Below are positions 37,060-46,265 of a stretch of DNA of 64,000 bases, piece by piece. The position numbers and the translations under genes are program-made. The DNA comes from JBEICQ01 sp046297395 (GTDB lineage: Bacteria; Bacteroidota; Bacteroidia; UBA4408). Position 1 is the stretch's first letter, and each line of letters opens with the position of its first letter. The notes under the pieces are model-generated. The model was not told the DNA's origin, ran no database searches, and saw only the letters and a program-made list of their open reading frames with translations. Location of the stretch: the NCBI GenBank assembly GCA_046297395.1, contig JBKCNM010000031.1:1-64000 (forward strand), written 5' to 3'.

Positions 37060-37830
37060 TTAACGGGATCCGGATTTGAATGAGGCAATAGCGTTTCTGG
37101 TGAAATCAGAAAGTACGAGTGTGCCGCTCAGGAGTGCGCGTTGCGTAAGGAGTTCGTCCCAATGCCCAAAGGCTTCCCAGCCAATTGCTTTAATATGAGC
37201 CATAGCTTCCGGATTACTACCCCGGAGATTTTTACAAAGTGCTTCAATAGCCTCATCCATTTTATTCACATCTGCATGCATTTCGGCATACAGTCCGGCA
37301 TGGTAAGCCCATTCGGCAGAGTGCCAAGCTGTGGCATTGATAGCCATTTGCTGAAAACGAGCGGTACCTATTTTTCTTTCAACGGCAGGGCCCACTACAA
37401 ATGGTCCGATACCCACGGCAAGTTCACTGAGTTTAACGGCCGAATCAACTGTGCCAAAGGTATAATCGGCGGCACAGGCGATACCCACTCCACCTCCAAC
37501 TGCTTTTGAGTGCACCCGTGCAAGTACAAACTTCGGGGCTTTCCGCATGGCATTAATGACCCTGGCAAAACCCGAAAAAAATTCCTTGCCTTGGGCTCTG
37601 TCTGCTATTGATACCAATTCGTCAAAGGATGCCCCTGCACAAAATGCTTTGTCGCCTTTGCTGCAGAGCAGAATAGCTGAAGCCTCAGGATTTTTACCTG
37701 CTTCTGTAATCTGTTTTGCGAGATTGTTGAGCAAAGCACCGGGCAGTGAATTGCTTCTGGGGTGAAAGAAAGTAATCACGGCAATGCCGTCTTTCAAAGT
37801 TGTTTCAACTGTTCCTTCCTGTGTTTCCAT
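37060..37830 (-). CDS. Enoyl-CoA hydratase/isomerase family protein
   Basis: 256 residues, crotonase fold. The oxyanion-hole segments KAFCAGASFDEL (about 60-75) and GGGVGIACAADYTF (about 112-125) are present, and the acidic residue in KLSELAVGIGP lies at the usual catalytic position. Substrate not clear. The ATG is inside gldC: the genes overlap by 26 bp. Confidence 0.88.
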   Translation of the reverse strand: METQEGTVETTLKDGIAVITFFHPRSNSLPGALLNNLAKQITEAGKNPEASAILLCSKGDKAFCAGASFDELVSIADRAQGKEFFSGFARVINAMRKAPKFVLARVHSKAVGGGVGIACAADYTFGTVDSAVKLSELAVGIGPFVVGPAVERKIGTARFQQMAINATAWHSAEWAYHAGLYAEMHADVNKMDEAIEALCKNLRGSNPEAMAHIKAIGWEAFGHWDELLTQRALLSGTLVLSDFTRNAIASFKSGSR

Positions 37831-38158
37831 CCTGAGTAAGGTTCATTTTGGTTGCAAAGTAATCACAAAAATCCCGCATATCTCCCGCCATGGCTGATTC
37901 ATTTGCAGATTTTTCAAGCATGGATGCCATTGATAAGAGGGTTTGGTGCATAAAAATCTTCATGTCCTGTACCAGCATATCCTTGGTCCACAAATCGATT
38001 TTAAGTGTAGATGATTGGTTGGGATCCCACACGCTTAGCATAATTGCTTTGGCGGGTTGCCATCCGTCCATGCCTGCGTCACTTGCCGCCCAGGAAATCT
38101 CTTCGGGAAGGTGCTGATTGTCGAGGGAAACCTCAAACTGTATGGTTGATTTTTTCAT
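37805..38158 (-). CDS. gldC: Gliding motility protein GldC
   Basis: 117 residues. The family pattern is clear: IQFEVSLDNQHLPEEISWAA, IMLSVWDPNQSSTLKIDLWT, KDMLVQDMKIFM. GldC is a cytoplasmic helper of gliding that in Flavobacterium works with the lipoprotein GldB. It directly follows gldB (6 bp) and overlaps the enoyl-CoA hydratase gene. Confidence 0.93.
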   Translation of the reverse strand: MKKSTIQFEVSLDNQHLPEEISWAASDAGMDGWQPAKAIMLSVWDPNQSSTLKIDLWTKDMLVQDMKIFMHQTLLSMASMLEKSANESAMAGDMRDFCDYFATKMNLTQDGNTGRNS

Positions 38159-38164
38159 ATTTAA

Positions 38165-39187
38165 TCATGAAGGTTTGTATCCGGCTGCCTTGAAAATCTG
38201 TCCGGGATTCATTTTCATCAAACCCGGCAAACTTGTTTGAGCATGTTTCTTCATATAGGTACATACAATCTGATACCCCATAAAAGAACCCAGATTAGGA
38301 GGCGACTCTCGGGGGAAGCCCGGCGTAAATGGCCCCTCGGCAAAGTTGCGCATAAAGTCCGGTTGATTGCTGCTAAACAACATTTTTTTTTCTATCCAGG
38401 TGAGCCAAACTTCTTTTTCATGTTGAACACACCAAGCCATTTGCGGGCCGTTAAATGAAAAAAGTACCGAATCGGAAACTGCTGGCAGCATGTGTTCTGT
38501 CAGGTAGTAAAGTCGCCCCTGATGCATCATTTCATCAACAAAATTTGCAGGTTCAAAGTTTTCAAAAAATTCATGTTCCAACCATGCCATCATTGTGTAA
38601 ACCGGGATATTATCGGGATTCATATGATTGATTTTATATTTGGGATAATCAAGGTAACGATAGAATCGGTTGTTTTTTCCCAAAAACATATCAAGTCCTA
38701 TTCCGAGCGTGCTGTCAGTGCTTACAATACCATAATTAAAACCAGAAACAAATGTGGTGATGGATGGAATAGGTTTGCCCGGAAAGAAGGCATGATATCG
38801 TGTAAATGCAGCACTGAGTTGATGCTCAAGTGAGGCAATTTTTGATGCATTAAAAACAGAGTCGCAGGCGGCAAAAACTGAAGAAATGTTCTTGTCATGT
38901 AAAAAGTCGAGTAAACGGTAGACATACATCGGTGATTGAGAACTGCCGATATTGAGAATAGACGCGTTGTAAATTTCAAAAATCAAAGGATATTTTTTCC
39001 TGATGGAAGTCAATTTAGAAGAATCCCTGATAGACATTATCGTTTGCAGATCCTTCTCAAGCCTTGAAAGATGAATGACTATGTTTTTTTCTGTGGTGGG
39101 AGCTTCCCTGATGTGGGGCTTTTGCCCGCAGGAAAGGAGCAACATCAGGGTGACAAAACAAAAAACTGTCCTGAGATATAAAGCCAT
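38165..39187 (-). CDS. gldB: Gliding motility lipoprotein GldB
   Basis: 340 residues from the ATG at 39187 (MALYLRTVFCFVTLMLLLSCG); an ATG at 39217 would add a hydrophilic stretch before the signal. Lipobox LLLSCG. The body has the GldB pattern: RLEKDLQTI, YRYLDYPKYKINHMNPDNIPVY and EGPFTPGFPRESPPNLG near the end. GldB is required for gliding in Flavobacterium. The neighbouring nadE, gldB and gldC are found together in other gliding Bacteroidota. Confidence 0.93.
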   Translation of the reverse strand: MALYLRTVFCFVTLMLLLSCGQKPHIREAPTTEKNIVIHLSRLEKDLQTIMSIRDSSKLTSIRKKYPLIFEIYNASILNIGSSQSPMYVYRLLDFLHDKNISSVFAACDSVFNASKIASLEHQLSAAFTRYHAFFPGKPIPSITTFVSGFNYGIVSTDSTLGIGLDMFLGKNNRFYRYLDYPKYKINHMNPDNIPVYTMMAWLEHEFFENFEPANFVDEMMHQGRLYYLTEHMLPAVSDSVLFSFNGPQMAWCVQHEKEVWLTWIEKKMLFSSNQPDFMRNFAEGPFTPGFPRESPPNLGSFMGYQIVCTYMKKHAQTSLPGLMKMNPGQIFKAAGYKPS

Positions 39188-39198
39188 TTGAAAAATAT

Positions 39199-39206
39199 TA
39201 CTTTTG
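39199..39206 (+). promoter_or_regulatory. Candidate -7 box of the PorT-like gene
   Basis: TACTTTTG, 19 bp before the ATG at 39226, in the short space shared with the divergent gldB. Confidence 0.45.
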
Positions 39207-39225
39207 CTTTTCAGCACTCAAAACT

Positions 39226-40008
39226 ATGAAAAAGTTAATTCCACTTTCTATTGCATTACTTATGTGTTCAGGTATCACCTATGCCCAAGGGATACGCATC
39301 GGCTTAAAAGCAATTCCAAACATCGGCTGGACAAGTCCTGAGGACGCAAAGGTTTTTATCCGATCCGGCGCCAAGATGCGTTTTGGTTATGGCTTGATTA
39401 CAGAATTTAAATTTCTCAAATTTTTTGCACTTGCTACAGGCTTTGAGGTGAATTGGTATGGTGGCAAAATGAATGCCAACGATTCCACCATGTTTTACAC
39501 TCCTGCTGAGTTGATTGCACCTAACAGCGATACGAAATTCCGTTATCTCTTAAAAGAAAGAGCATACAAGGTTAATTATTTTGAGGTTCCCCTTTGTCTT
39601 AAAATGAAAACTCCGGAAATCGGCTCCATGACTTACTTTGCAAACTTTGGTTTGCAAATTGGTATCAGAGGCAAAGCCATCGCTCAGGATGTCGGTACTT
39701 TGGTGAAAACAGTAAGCTCTCCTGCAGGCATTATTTCAACCTCCAAAACAGAAGAAGCCCGCCCGGATGTGGATGTAAGACCTGACTTCAATCTATTTCG
39801 TGCAAGTCTGAATGTGGGTGCCGGTCTTGAATACAAATTGATTGGTCCAACCGCCTTGTTATTTTCCGTAAATTATCTTAGCCCGTTCACCAATTTGCTT
39901 AAAAGCACACCGGAGCAATTGTCAACTGCGAGGACTTTGAGTACGGAGAAGCTAAAAACCGTATTAAAATCGAATGCAGTTGCATTCAGCGTGGGTCTTA
40001 TTTTTTAA
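39226..40008 (+). CDS. PorT-like outer-membrane beta-barrel protein
   Basis: 260 residues with a signal peptide (cleavage near TYAQG). FALATGFEVNWYGGK and RAYKVNYFEVPLCLKMKTPEI match the PorT/porin-family barrel in which the last strands end SVNYLSPFTNLL. PorT is needed for T9SS function in Porphyromonas; here the assignment to PorT itself is possible but not certain. Eight bp upstream of nadE. Confidence 0.8.
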   Translation: MKKLIPLSIALLMCSGITYAQGIRIGLKAIPNIGWTSPEDAKVFIRSGAKMRFGYGLITEFKFLKFFALATGFEVNWYGGKMNANDSTMFYTPAELIAPNSDTKFRYLLKERAYKVNYFEVPLCLKMKTPEIGSMTYFANFGLQIGIRGKAIAQDVGTLVKTVSSPAGIISTSKTEEARPDVDVRPDFNLFRASLNVGAGLEYKLIGPTALLFSVNYLSPFTNLLKSTPEQLSTARTLSTEKLKTVLKSNAVAFSVGLIF

Positions 40009-40016
40009 CTCCTCTC

Positions 40017-41687
40017 ATGCAAATTGCGCTTGCGCAGGTCAATCTTCACATAGGCAATTTTGACTACAACACATCAAAGCACATTGCTTTCATTCTTGAA
40101 GCTGCTTCCAAGGGAGTAGACTTGGTTGTTTTTCCTGAATTATCTGTCTGTGGTTATCCTCCCCAAGATTTACTTGAATTACCTGATTTCATAGAAGCCT
40201 GCAAAAAAAGTATTGATGCCATTGCCCGGTCATGCAAAGGCATCATGGCAATTGTTGGCGCTCCTGTTGAGAATCCATCTTCTACGGGAAAACCACTTTA
40301 CAATGCAGCGCTGGTGCTTTATGAGGGAAAAATTATTCATACGGTATACAAAAGATTGTTGCCAAACTATGATGTATTTGATGAATCAAGATATTTTGAG
40401 CCGGGTGTACATACCACCTGTTTGGCTCATGCCGGAAAGAAAATAGGGATTACTATTTGCGAAGATTTATGGGAGTTTTCCTTTCAACCCGGAACTGCCC
40501 TGCCTGACAACAGGAGGCTATATGGGCATGCGCCTTTGCATTTTTTACAAGCAGAAAATCCTGACTTCATTATCAATATTTCCTCCTCACCATTCAGTTA
40601 TCTGCAATCTGAGGCACGCAAAATAATGTTGAGAAAAAACGCAGAGAAATATGGACTTCCATTCATCTATGTTAACCAATGTGGTGCTCATGCCGATCTC
40701 ATCTTTGATGGCAACAGCATGGTTTGTGATGCAAAAGGAGAGATTCTAAAAGAAGGACAATTGTTTTGCGAATCGCTCATTATCCATGATTTCGACAATC
40801 CGGTTTCCGAAATAAGTGACGCCTCAGGAGATACAGAAAAAATATATGCTGCACTGGTTTTTGGGATTCGGGAATTCTTTTCTAAAATGGGTTTTACCAA
40901 GGCGATTCTTGGCCTCAGTGGTGGAATAGACTCTGCGGTTACATTGGTATTGGCCTGCAAAGCGCTTGGAGCAGAAAATGTGCTTGCGGTGATGATGCCT
41001 TCCGCTTTCTCGAGCAGTCACTCCATTGAAGATTCAAAAAAACTGATCGCTAATTTGGGATGCCAAAGCGAAACCCTTCCTATCCATCAAGTAGTATCGG
41101 CGCTTGAGCATACCCTATCCGACAATTTTATGAATACCTCCTTCGGACTTGCTGAAGAAAACCTGCAATCCAGGGCCAGAGGAATTTTACTGATGGGAAT
41201 GGCAAACAAACACGGATATATTTTACTGAATACCACAAACAAAAGTGAAGCAGCCGTTGGATATGGCACACTATATGGAGACATGTGTGGCGCCTTGTCG
41301 GTGTTGGGAGATGTTTACAAAACAAGGGTATATGCTTTGGCAAGATATATAAATGCATCATCTCACTCTATTCCATCATCCATTCTTACCAAGGAGCCTT
41401 CAGCGGAACTTCGTCCCGGTCAGAAAGACAGCGACTCATTGCCACCGTATGAAGTATTGGATGAGATTCTTGAGATGCATATTGAAAAGCGCTTGCCCAT
41501 GAATCAGATTGTGAAATCGGGATTTGATCACATGCTCGTAAAGAAAATCATTCGCATGGTTCAAGCAAGCGAGTTTAAAAGATACCAGATGGCTCCGGTG
41601 CTTCGTATCAGTGCGAAGGCATTTGGTTATGGAAGAAGGATGCCGCTGGTAGAGGGCTTTAATCCACCGGCAAGTTCATCTGAGTAA
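40017..41687 (+). CDS. nadE: Glutamine-dependent NAD+ synthase
   Basis: 556 residues. N-terminal nitrilase-type glutaminase (about 1-250) with Glu in FPELSVCGYPP, Lys in YKRLLPNYDVF and Cys in ITICEDLWE, then the NAD-synthase domain with PP-loop GLSGGIDSAV (about 300-309). It amidates deamido-NAD with ammonia from glutamine, the last step of NAD formation. Its end overlaps lipB by 29 bp tail to tail. Confidence 0.97.
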   Translation: MQIALAQVNLHIGNFDYNTSKHIAFILEAASKGVDLVVFPELSVCGYPPQDLLELPDFIEACKKSIDAIARSCKGIMAIVGAPVENPSSTGKPLYNAALVLYEGKIIHTVYKRLLPNYDVFDESRYFEPGVHTTCLAHAGKKIGITICEDLWEFSFQPGTALPDNRRLYGHAPLHFLQAENPDFIINISSSPFSYLQSEARKIMLRKNAEKYGLPFIYVNQCGAHADLIFDGNSMVCDAKGEILKEGQLFCESLIIHDFDNPVSEISDASGDTEKIYAALVFGIREFFSKMGFTKAILGLSGGIDSAVTLVLACKALGAENVLAVMMPSAFSSSHSIEDSKKLIANLGCQSETLPIHQVVSALEHTLSDNFMNTSFGLAEENLQSRARGILLMGMANKHGYILLNTTNKSEAAVGYGTLYGDMCGALSVLGDVYKTRVYALARYINASSHSIPSSILTKEPSAELRPGQKDSDSLPPYEVLDEILEMHIEKRLPMNQIVKSGFDHMLVKKIIRMVQASEFKRYQMAPVLRISAKAFGYGRRMPLVEGFNPPASSSE

Positions 41688-42369
41688 TAAAATACTCACT
41701 TAATTTCCCGGATACTTCATTGAAATCAGGATTAAATCCCAACTCTTTTTGCATGGAAGTAACTTGTTTGTCACCTATTCCACACGGTACAATATGAGAA
41801 AAATAGTTCAGGCTGTTGTTTACATTCAGTGCCCATCCGTGCATGGTTACCCAGCGTGAACAGCGAACGCCCATGGCACAAATCTTTCTTTCCCTGCCGG
41901 GTTTATCAGGATCAATCCAGACCCCTGTATATCCCGGATAACGACCTGCTGTGATGCCGTAATCATCAAGTAATCTTATCACCGCTTCTTCCATTCGTCT
42001 TAGATAAAGATGGATATCGGTAAAAAAATTATCCAAATCCAATAGCGGATAGCCTACTAACTGTCCGGGCCCATGAAAGGTGATGTCTCCTCCCCTGTTG
42101 GTTTGATAAAAATCGGCTCCTAATATTTCCAAATCAGATCCAGTGAAAAGAGCATTTGTTGATTTTCCGCTTTTGCCCATGGTATATACTGGAGGATGCT
42201 CACACAAGATGAGGTAATTTGGGGTAGGAAGCGCTTGTTCGGATGTTCGGTTCGATAACTTTATGGAAACAATTTCTGAGAAGAGTGCTTCCTGCTTTTC
42301 CCAGGCTTCTGCATAGGGAATCAATCCCCATTGGCGTATTTCGATATGTTTGTTGACGCATGTATTCAT
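41659..42369 (-). CDS. lipB: Octanoyltransferase
   Basis: 236 residues from the ATG at 42369, which overlaps the LRR gene stop by four bases (ATGA) and so is probably translationally coupled. RGGDITFHGPGQLVGYPLL, ERKICAMGVRC (catalytic Lys) and VPCGIGDKQVTSM (acyl-accepting Cys) are the LipB motifs. It moves octanoate from ACP to lipoyl domains, feeding LipA. Confidence 0.95.
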   Translation of the reverse strand: MNTCVNKHIEIRQWGLIPYAEAWEKQEALFSEIVSIKLSNRTSEQALPTPNYLILCEHPPVYTMGKSGKSTNALFTGSDLEILGADFYQTNRGGDITFHGPGQLVGYPLLDLDNFFTDIHLYLRRMEEAVIRLLDDYGITAGRYPGYTGVWIDPDKPGRERKICAMGVRCSRWVTMHGWALNVNNSLNYFSHIVPCGIGDKQVTSMQKELGFNPDFNEVSGKLSEYFITQMNLPVD

Positions 42370-42902
42370 CCTCCGCAATTACAATTTTTTGAAAAATAGA
42401 TTTTCCGTCCTTTAAAAAGTTTTTTGAGTTTTCCTTGCAGTGGGGTATCAATCATGTTCAGCCTCAAATCAATCCATTGAAGAGAAGGTGCTTTTGCCCA
42501 TGCTGTATCAAAAGTGGTAAAATGGTTGTACCATAAATCAAGCTTCTTAAGTTTTGGCAGTATGGTCATCTCTAAAGGCAGGTATCCCAATTCATTTTTT
42601 CCCAACCAGAGCTCCTGCAGATTGCCAAGAGAAGCCAAAGTTGCAGGAAGAGTTTGGATTTGATTGTTTCTCAATCTAAGAATTTGCAGCGATTCCATGT
42701 TTGCAATCTCCGGGGGAATAGCAATGAGATGATTTGAAGAGAGGTTGAGCTCACGGATTTTTTTTGATTTCAATACCCATTCCGGAATACTACTGAGTGC
42801 GCATCTGCGACAAGATACTTTTGCACTATCCGCAGACACTTTCCATGTACCTGCCTTTAGAGTCAGCGAAAAAAATACCGATAAAAACAGGCTGAATCGC
42901 AT
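42366..42902 (-). CDS. Secreted leucine-rich-repeat protein
   Basis: 178 residues from the ATG at 42902, which starts the signal peptide (MRFSLFLSVFFSLTLKAG). About five LRR units of 23 residues follow (IRELNLSSNHLIAIPPEIANM, LQILRLRNNQIQTLPATLASL, LQELWLGKNELGYLPLEMTIL). Cys pairs cap it: SCRRC before the repeats and NCNC at the end. Such domains bind proteins; the partner is unknown. It is coupled to lipB and directly follows ribF. Confidence 0.85.
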   Translation of the reverse strand: MRFSLFLSVFFSLTLKAGTWKVSADSAKVSCRRCALSSIPEWVLKSKKIRELNLSSNHLIAIPPEIANMESLQILRLRNNQIQTLPATLASLGNLQELWLGKNELGYLPLEMTILPKLKKLDLWYNHFTTFDTAWAKAPSLQWIDLRLNMIDTPLQGKLKKLFKGRKIYFSKNCNCGG

Positions 42903-42906
42903 CGAC

Positions 42907-43857
42907 TTAAGTGGCCTTAAGCATTTCCATGGCAGATAAAACATCTGCTGCAATCTGCATTTTCAGTGCATCAACAGAAGGAAATTTCTCTTCATTCCTT
43001 ATTTTATTTTCAAAAAACAAGGTAAGGTCTTTGCCATATAAATCTCCTGAAAATGCCGGGATATGGGCTTCAATAGCAATTGAGCGACCATTGAATGTGG
43101 GTTTGGTTCCAATGTTTACTACCGCCGGAAAGATCTGCCCTTCCAATGACAGTTGGGCGGCATAAACTCCATTACCAGGAATAAGTTTGTAAGGAAAGGA
43201 CGGGTGGATATTGGCGGTTGGAAATCCGAGTTTGTGACCACGGCCTTCGCCCTTGATAACTGTTCCCGTAAGCATGTATTTATACCCAAGGTAGATATTG
43301 GCAAGCGCGATATTTCCGGATGCAAGAGCATGTCGAATTTTGGATGAGCTAACAGGAATCTCTTCCAATTCCAAAGCGGGAACCTCCTCCACTTCAAAAC
43401 CATAAACGGGACTATATTCAATGAGATCACTGAATCCTCCCTCACGGTTTCTTCCGAAATGGTGGTCATGACCAATTACAAGCTTTTTCATACCAAGTGT
43501 ATTCACAAGGATGTTTCGCACAAACTCAAGTGAAGAGAGCCTGGAGAATTCCCGCGTGAATGGAATCACAATAAGATTTTGTAATCCGGCCTCCCTCAGT
43601 TTTTCTGTCTTTTCTTCCTGAGAATTGAGAAGCCTCAGGTCCTGGTCGTCAGGATACAGCACCATTCTGGGATGGGGATAAAAGGTAATCATTACGCTTT
43701 CTCCTCCATGTTGTGAGGCAAGCTGGTTGAGCCTTCGCAATATTTGCAGATGGCCCAGATGCACCCCGTCGAAGGTGCCGGTGGTAACTACCGGGGCAGG
43801 TATGGGTTGCAGGGCCTGTAATCCCTGAAAAATCTTCACAATAATTCTGTATTCCAT
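42907..43857 (-). CDS. ribF: Riboflavin kinase / FAD synthetase
   Basis: 316 residues. The N-terminal adenylyltransferase domain has TGTFDGVHLGH (about 26-36), then HDHHFGRNREG and SSSKIRHAL; the C-terminal flavokinase domain has GHKLGFPTANI. It turns riboflavin into FMN and FAD. Confidence 0.96.
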   Translation of the reverse strand: MEYRIIVKIFQGLQALQPIPAPVVTTGTFDGVHLGHLQILRRLNQLASQHGGESVMITFYPHPRMVLYPDDQDLRLLNSQEEKTEKLREAGLQNLIVIPFTREFSRLSSLEFVRNILVNTLGMKKLVIGHDHHFGRNREGGFSDLIEYSPVYGFEVEEVPALELEEIPVSSSKIRHALASGNIALANIYLGYKYMLTGTVIKGEGRGHKLGFPTANIHPSFPYKLIPGNGVYAAQLSLEGQIFPAVVNIGTKPTFNGRSIAIEAHIPAFSGDLYGKDLTLFFENKIRNEEKFPSVDALKMQIAADVLSAMEMLKAT

Positions 43858-44106
43858 GCAAAGTAACCGGATTCATTTAACTTTTGCAATTGTAGATGTA
43901 ACATGGAGCAGGATTCTAAAACCTTGGCGGTTCATTTGAGATTTTTTAAATGAATCAGGAATCAGAACCACTGAAATGTTCATCACATGATTGTTAACTT
44001 AAGAATCACCTGCTAATTGGTGGAGTAATTAATATATAGGTATATGAATTTCATGTGATAAACTTTTCTTTTCAAATATTTCTTTTATTATTGCAAAAAA
44101 AACACC

Positions 44107-44319
44107 ATGAAAAAAACAACACTTTTTGTTTTTGCGGCTTTTGTTGCTGCGGCAAGTTTTACTTCTTGCAAGAAAGATTACACTTGCGAATGCAAGGATA
44201 GCGCCGGAACTGTTACAAACATTCCACTTAAAGATGCAACGAAATCAGATGCAACAGACGCCTGCAATGTTTCTGATGCCTTGTATAAGTTGGGTGGAGG
44301 CTCCTGCACTCTTAAGTAA
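44107..44319 (+). CDS. Small Cys-rich lipoprotein
   Basis: 70 residues. Signal peptide with lipobox SFTSC (Cys21), then only 49 residues with four further Cys at 27, 29, 53 and 67, an even number that could form two disulfides. No known domain. A weak -7 box (TATTATTG, 44086-44093) precedes it. A terminator follows, with the MauE/thioredoxin gene immediately after, suggesting that the two are functionally linked through disulfide chemistry. Start at 44107 is the only sensible ATG. Confidence 0.8.
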   Translation: MKKTTLFVFAAFVAAASFTSCKKDYTCECKDSAGTVTNIPLKDATKSDATDACNVSDALYKLGGGSCTLK

Positions 44320-44339
44320 TTCAATTTTTTATGAAATTT

Positions 44340-44368
44340 AGGCTGTCTAAAGACAGCCTTTTTTTTTG
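44340..44368 (+). terminator. Rho-independent terminator between the Cys-rich lipoprotein and the MauE-like gene
   Basis: Perfect 8-bp stem AGGCTGTC/GACAGCCT (44340-44359), TAAA loop, then about ten T ending 2 bp before the ATG at 44370. It may attenuate the downstream gene. Confidence 0.85.
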
Positions 44369-44369
44369 C

Positions 44370-45293
44370 ATGAAAAATTACCTAAGCCTGATTACCCATT
44401 TGTTATTGTTTTTGCTTTCGGGCCTGGTTTGCTTGTCCGGCTTTGTGAAGCTTTTTCCGGTAGAATTGTTTGAATACACCTTTGTGGATTTGGGCTTGGC
44501 CAATTGGCATACCGCTCCTTTTACGGCTAGGTTGTTTATTGGATTTGAGTTAATCATATCCATGGTTTTGCTGATTCCGATGCGTAAATATTTAATTCCT
44601 GGATTATTTATCTCTTTTATTTTTCTGCTGGTCATGAGTGTTTATTTGGTTTGGCAGTGGATTCTTCATGGCAACCTGGGTAACTGTGGATGTTTTGGGA
44701 TGCTCATCCCCATGACCCCTTTGCAATCCTTAATTAAAAATCTTGCGATGCTTGTCCTATGTATGGGGGTGTATGCTTTTAGAAAAAATTTATACACCTT
44801 ACCAAAGATAAACAACCTTCTTTTCATCTTTCTCACGATTGTTTCTGTCGCCTTGCCTTTTGTATTAAATCCTGTAACTCCGTCCAAATTAAAATCTCAC
44901 AGCGTGTACAAGGGAAATCTTGAACTCTCGCTTCTGGAAAGCAAACCGACATTCGAATTTGAAAAGGGTAAAAACATAGTAGCCTTTTTAAGCCTCACCT
45001 GTCCGCATTGCAAACTGGCTGCGTTCAAGCTTTCGTTGATGAAAAAGCAAAATCCGGAACTCCCTGTTTTCTTTTTTCTAAATGGTGATAAGGAAAATGA
45101 AGCGCGATTTTTTGCTGAGACCCATGCGGATAAAATTCCCCATGCATACATGTCTATGAAAGAGGGATTTATTGAAAATGCGGGAAACAGCTTGCCTGCT
45201 ATTTACTATGTGAACAAACAAAGGATTGAGAAAAAAACCAATTACCTGATCATGCGTCAGGAAGAAATCGAGCAATGGTTGACTCAACCCTGA
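44370..45293 (+). CDS. MauE/DoxX-type membrane protein fused to a thioredoxin-like domain
   Basis: 307 residues from the ATG at 44370; starting at 44331 would read through the terminator. About five membrane helices (about 8-25, 55-75, 78-97, 118-135, 148-166) with NCGCFG (Cys106, Cys108) at a loop, the signature of MauE-type redox membrane proteins. After about 175 a thioredoxin-like domain follows with active-site CPHC at 211-214. The fusion suggests a quinone- or membrane-linked disulfide relay outside the cytoplasm. The Cys-rich lipoprotein just upstream is the natural candidate partner. Confidence 0.85.
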   Translation: MKNYLSLITHLLLFLLSGLVCLSGFVKLFPVELFEYTFVDLGLANWHTAPFTARLFIGFELIISMVLLIPMRKYLIPGLFISFIFLLVMSVYLVWQWILHGNLGNCGCFGMLIPMTPLQSLIKNLAMLVLCMGVYAFRKNLYTLPKINNLLFIFLTIVSVALPFVLNPVTPSKLKSHSVYKGNLELSLLESKPTFEFEKGKNIVAFLSLTCPHCKLAAFKLSLMKKQNPELPVFFFLNGDKENEARFFAETHADKIPHAYMSMKEGFIENAGNSLPAIYYVNKQRIEKKTNYLIMRQEEIEQWLTQP

Positions 45294-45418
45294 TGTTCTT
45301 TCCAGATTGAAGGATTGAGCATAGGGAAAACCATGATTTACCGGCTTTATTAAGCGGATTGGAGTGATAGAGAGCCCTGTATTTGGCAAAATAATTTTCC
45401 TTCTGAAATTTATGGGCT

Positions 45419-45426
45419 TATTTTTG
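45419..45426 (+). promoter_or_regulatory. -7 box almost touching the glsA-like start codon
   Basis: TATTTTTG ends 4 bp before the ATG at 45431, so the transcript would be leaderless or nearly so. No clear -33 box. Confidence 0.5.
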
Positions 45427-45430
45427 TGTA

Positions 45431-46264
45431 ATGCACAACAAGTTTATTGATCTCGAGCAGCTATTCCGGAGTAAGAACCCCGGTTTACTCAAGGTTATGC
45501 CTCGATTTGCCCTTCGATATCTTAAAAAAATCATCCATGAAGAGGATGTCAACGCTTTCATGCATGCTAATAAGGAGACCGATGCTTTTACATTTTCGGA
45601 GAATGTGATTAAAAAATTCAATATCCGTGTAGTTGGAAAGGGGCTCGAAAACATTCCTAAGGAGGGTGGTTATGTATTTTGCTGTAATCATCCTTTGGGT
45701 GGGCTTGATGCCATGGCACTTGTTACGCTGATGAAGCCGATTCGCAGAGACATCAGGTTTGTGGTGAACGATTTATTGCTTCATCTGAACAACCTGCGGG
45801 AAATATTTACGGGTGTAAACAAACATGGAAAAACAGCAGGTACATCACTCAAACATGTTGATGAATTATTTAAAAGCGATTTGGCTCTTTTTATTTTTCC
45901 TGCCGGCTTGGTAAGCAGGAGGAAAGGAGGAAAAGTGAGAGATCTTGCATGGAAAAAAACATTCATTACCCGTGCTAAAAAGTATCGAAAAACGGTCATC
46001 CCTGTATTTATTGACGGCAGCAATTCTGATTTTTTCTACAGACTGAGTCATATAAGAAGCCTGCTTGGGATTAAAGCAAACATAGAAATGTTGTATCTTG
46101 TGGATGAAATGTACAGGCAAAACAACAAAACATATCATGTAGTATTTGGAGAACCTGTATCATACGAAAACTTTACAACCGACAAATCAGATCAGGATTG
46201 GGCGGATGTAATGAAAGAAAAAGTATATCAACTTGGAATTTTAAATCATCTGATTCAAGATTAA
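45431..46264 (+). CDS. glsA: Lysophospholipid/glycine-lipid O-acyltransferase (PlsC type)
   Basis: 277 residues. The PlsC catalytic motif NHPLGGLDA (about 87-95) and IFPAGLVSRRKGGK (the glycerophosphate-binding block) are visible. Directly followed (1 bp) by an OlsB-type N-acyltransferase. In Bacteroides this pair, GlsA and GlsB, makes N-acyl-3-acyloxyacyl glycine lipids; I assign the symbols on that arrangement. Ornithine-lipid synthesis is the main alternative. Confidence 0.8.
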   Translation: MHNKFIDLEQLFRSKNPGLLKVMPRFALRYLKKIIHEEDVNAFMHANKETDAFTFSENVIKKFNIRVVGKGLENIPKEGGYVFCCNHPLGGLDAMALVTLMKPIRRDIRFVVNDLLLHLNNLREIFTGVNKHGKTAGTSLKHVDELFKSDLALFIFPAGLVSRRKGGKVRDLAWKKTFITRAKKYRKTVIPVFIDGSNSDFFYRLSHIRSLLGIKANIEMLYLVDEMYRQNNKTYHVVFGEPVSYENFTTDKSDQDWADVMKEKVYQLGILNHLIQD

Positions 46265-46265
46265 T

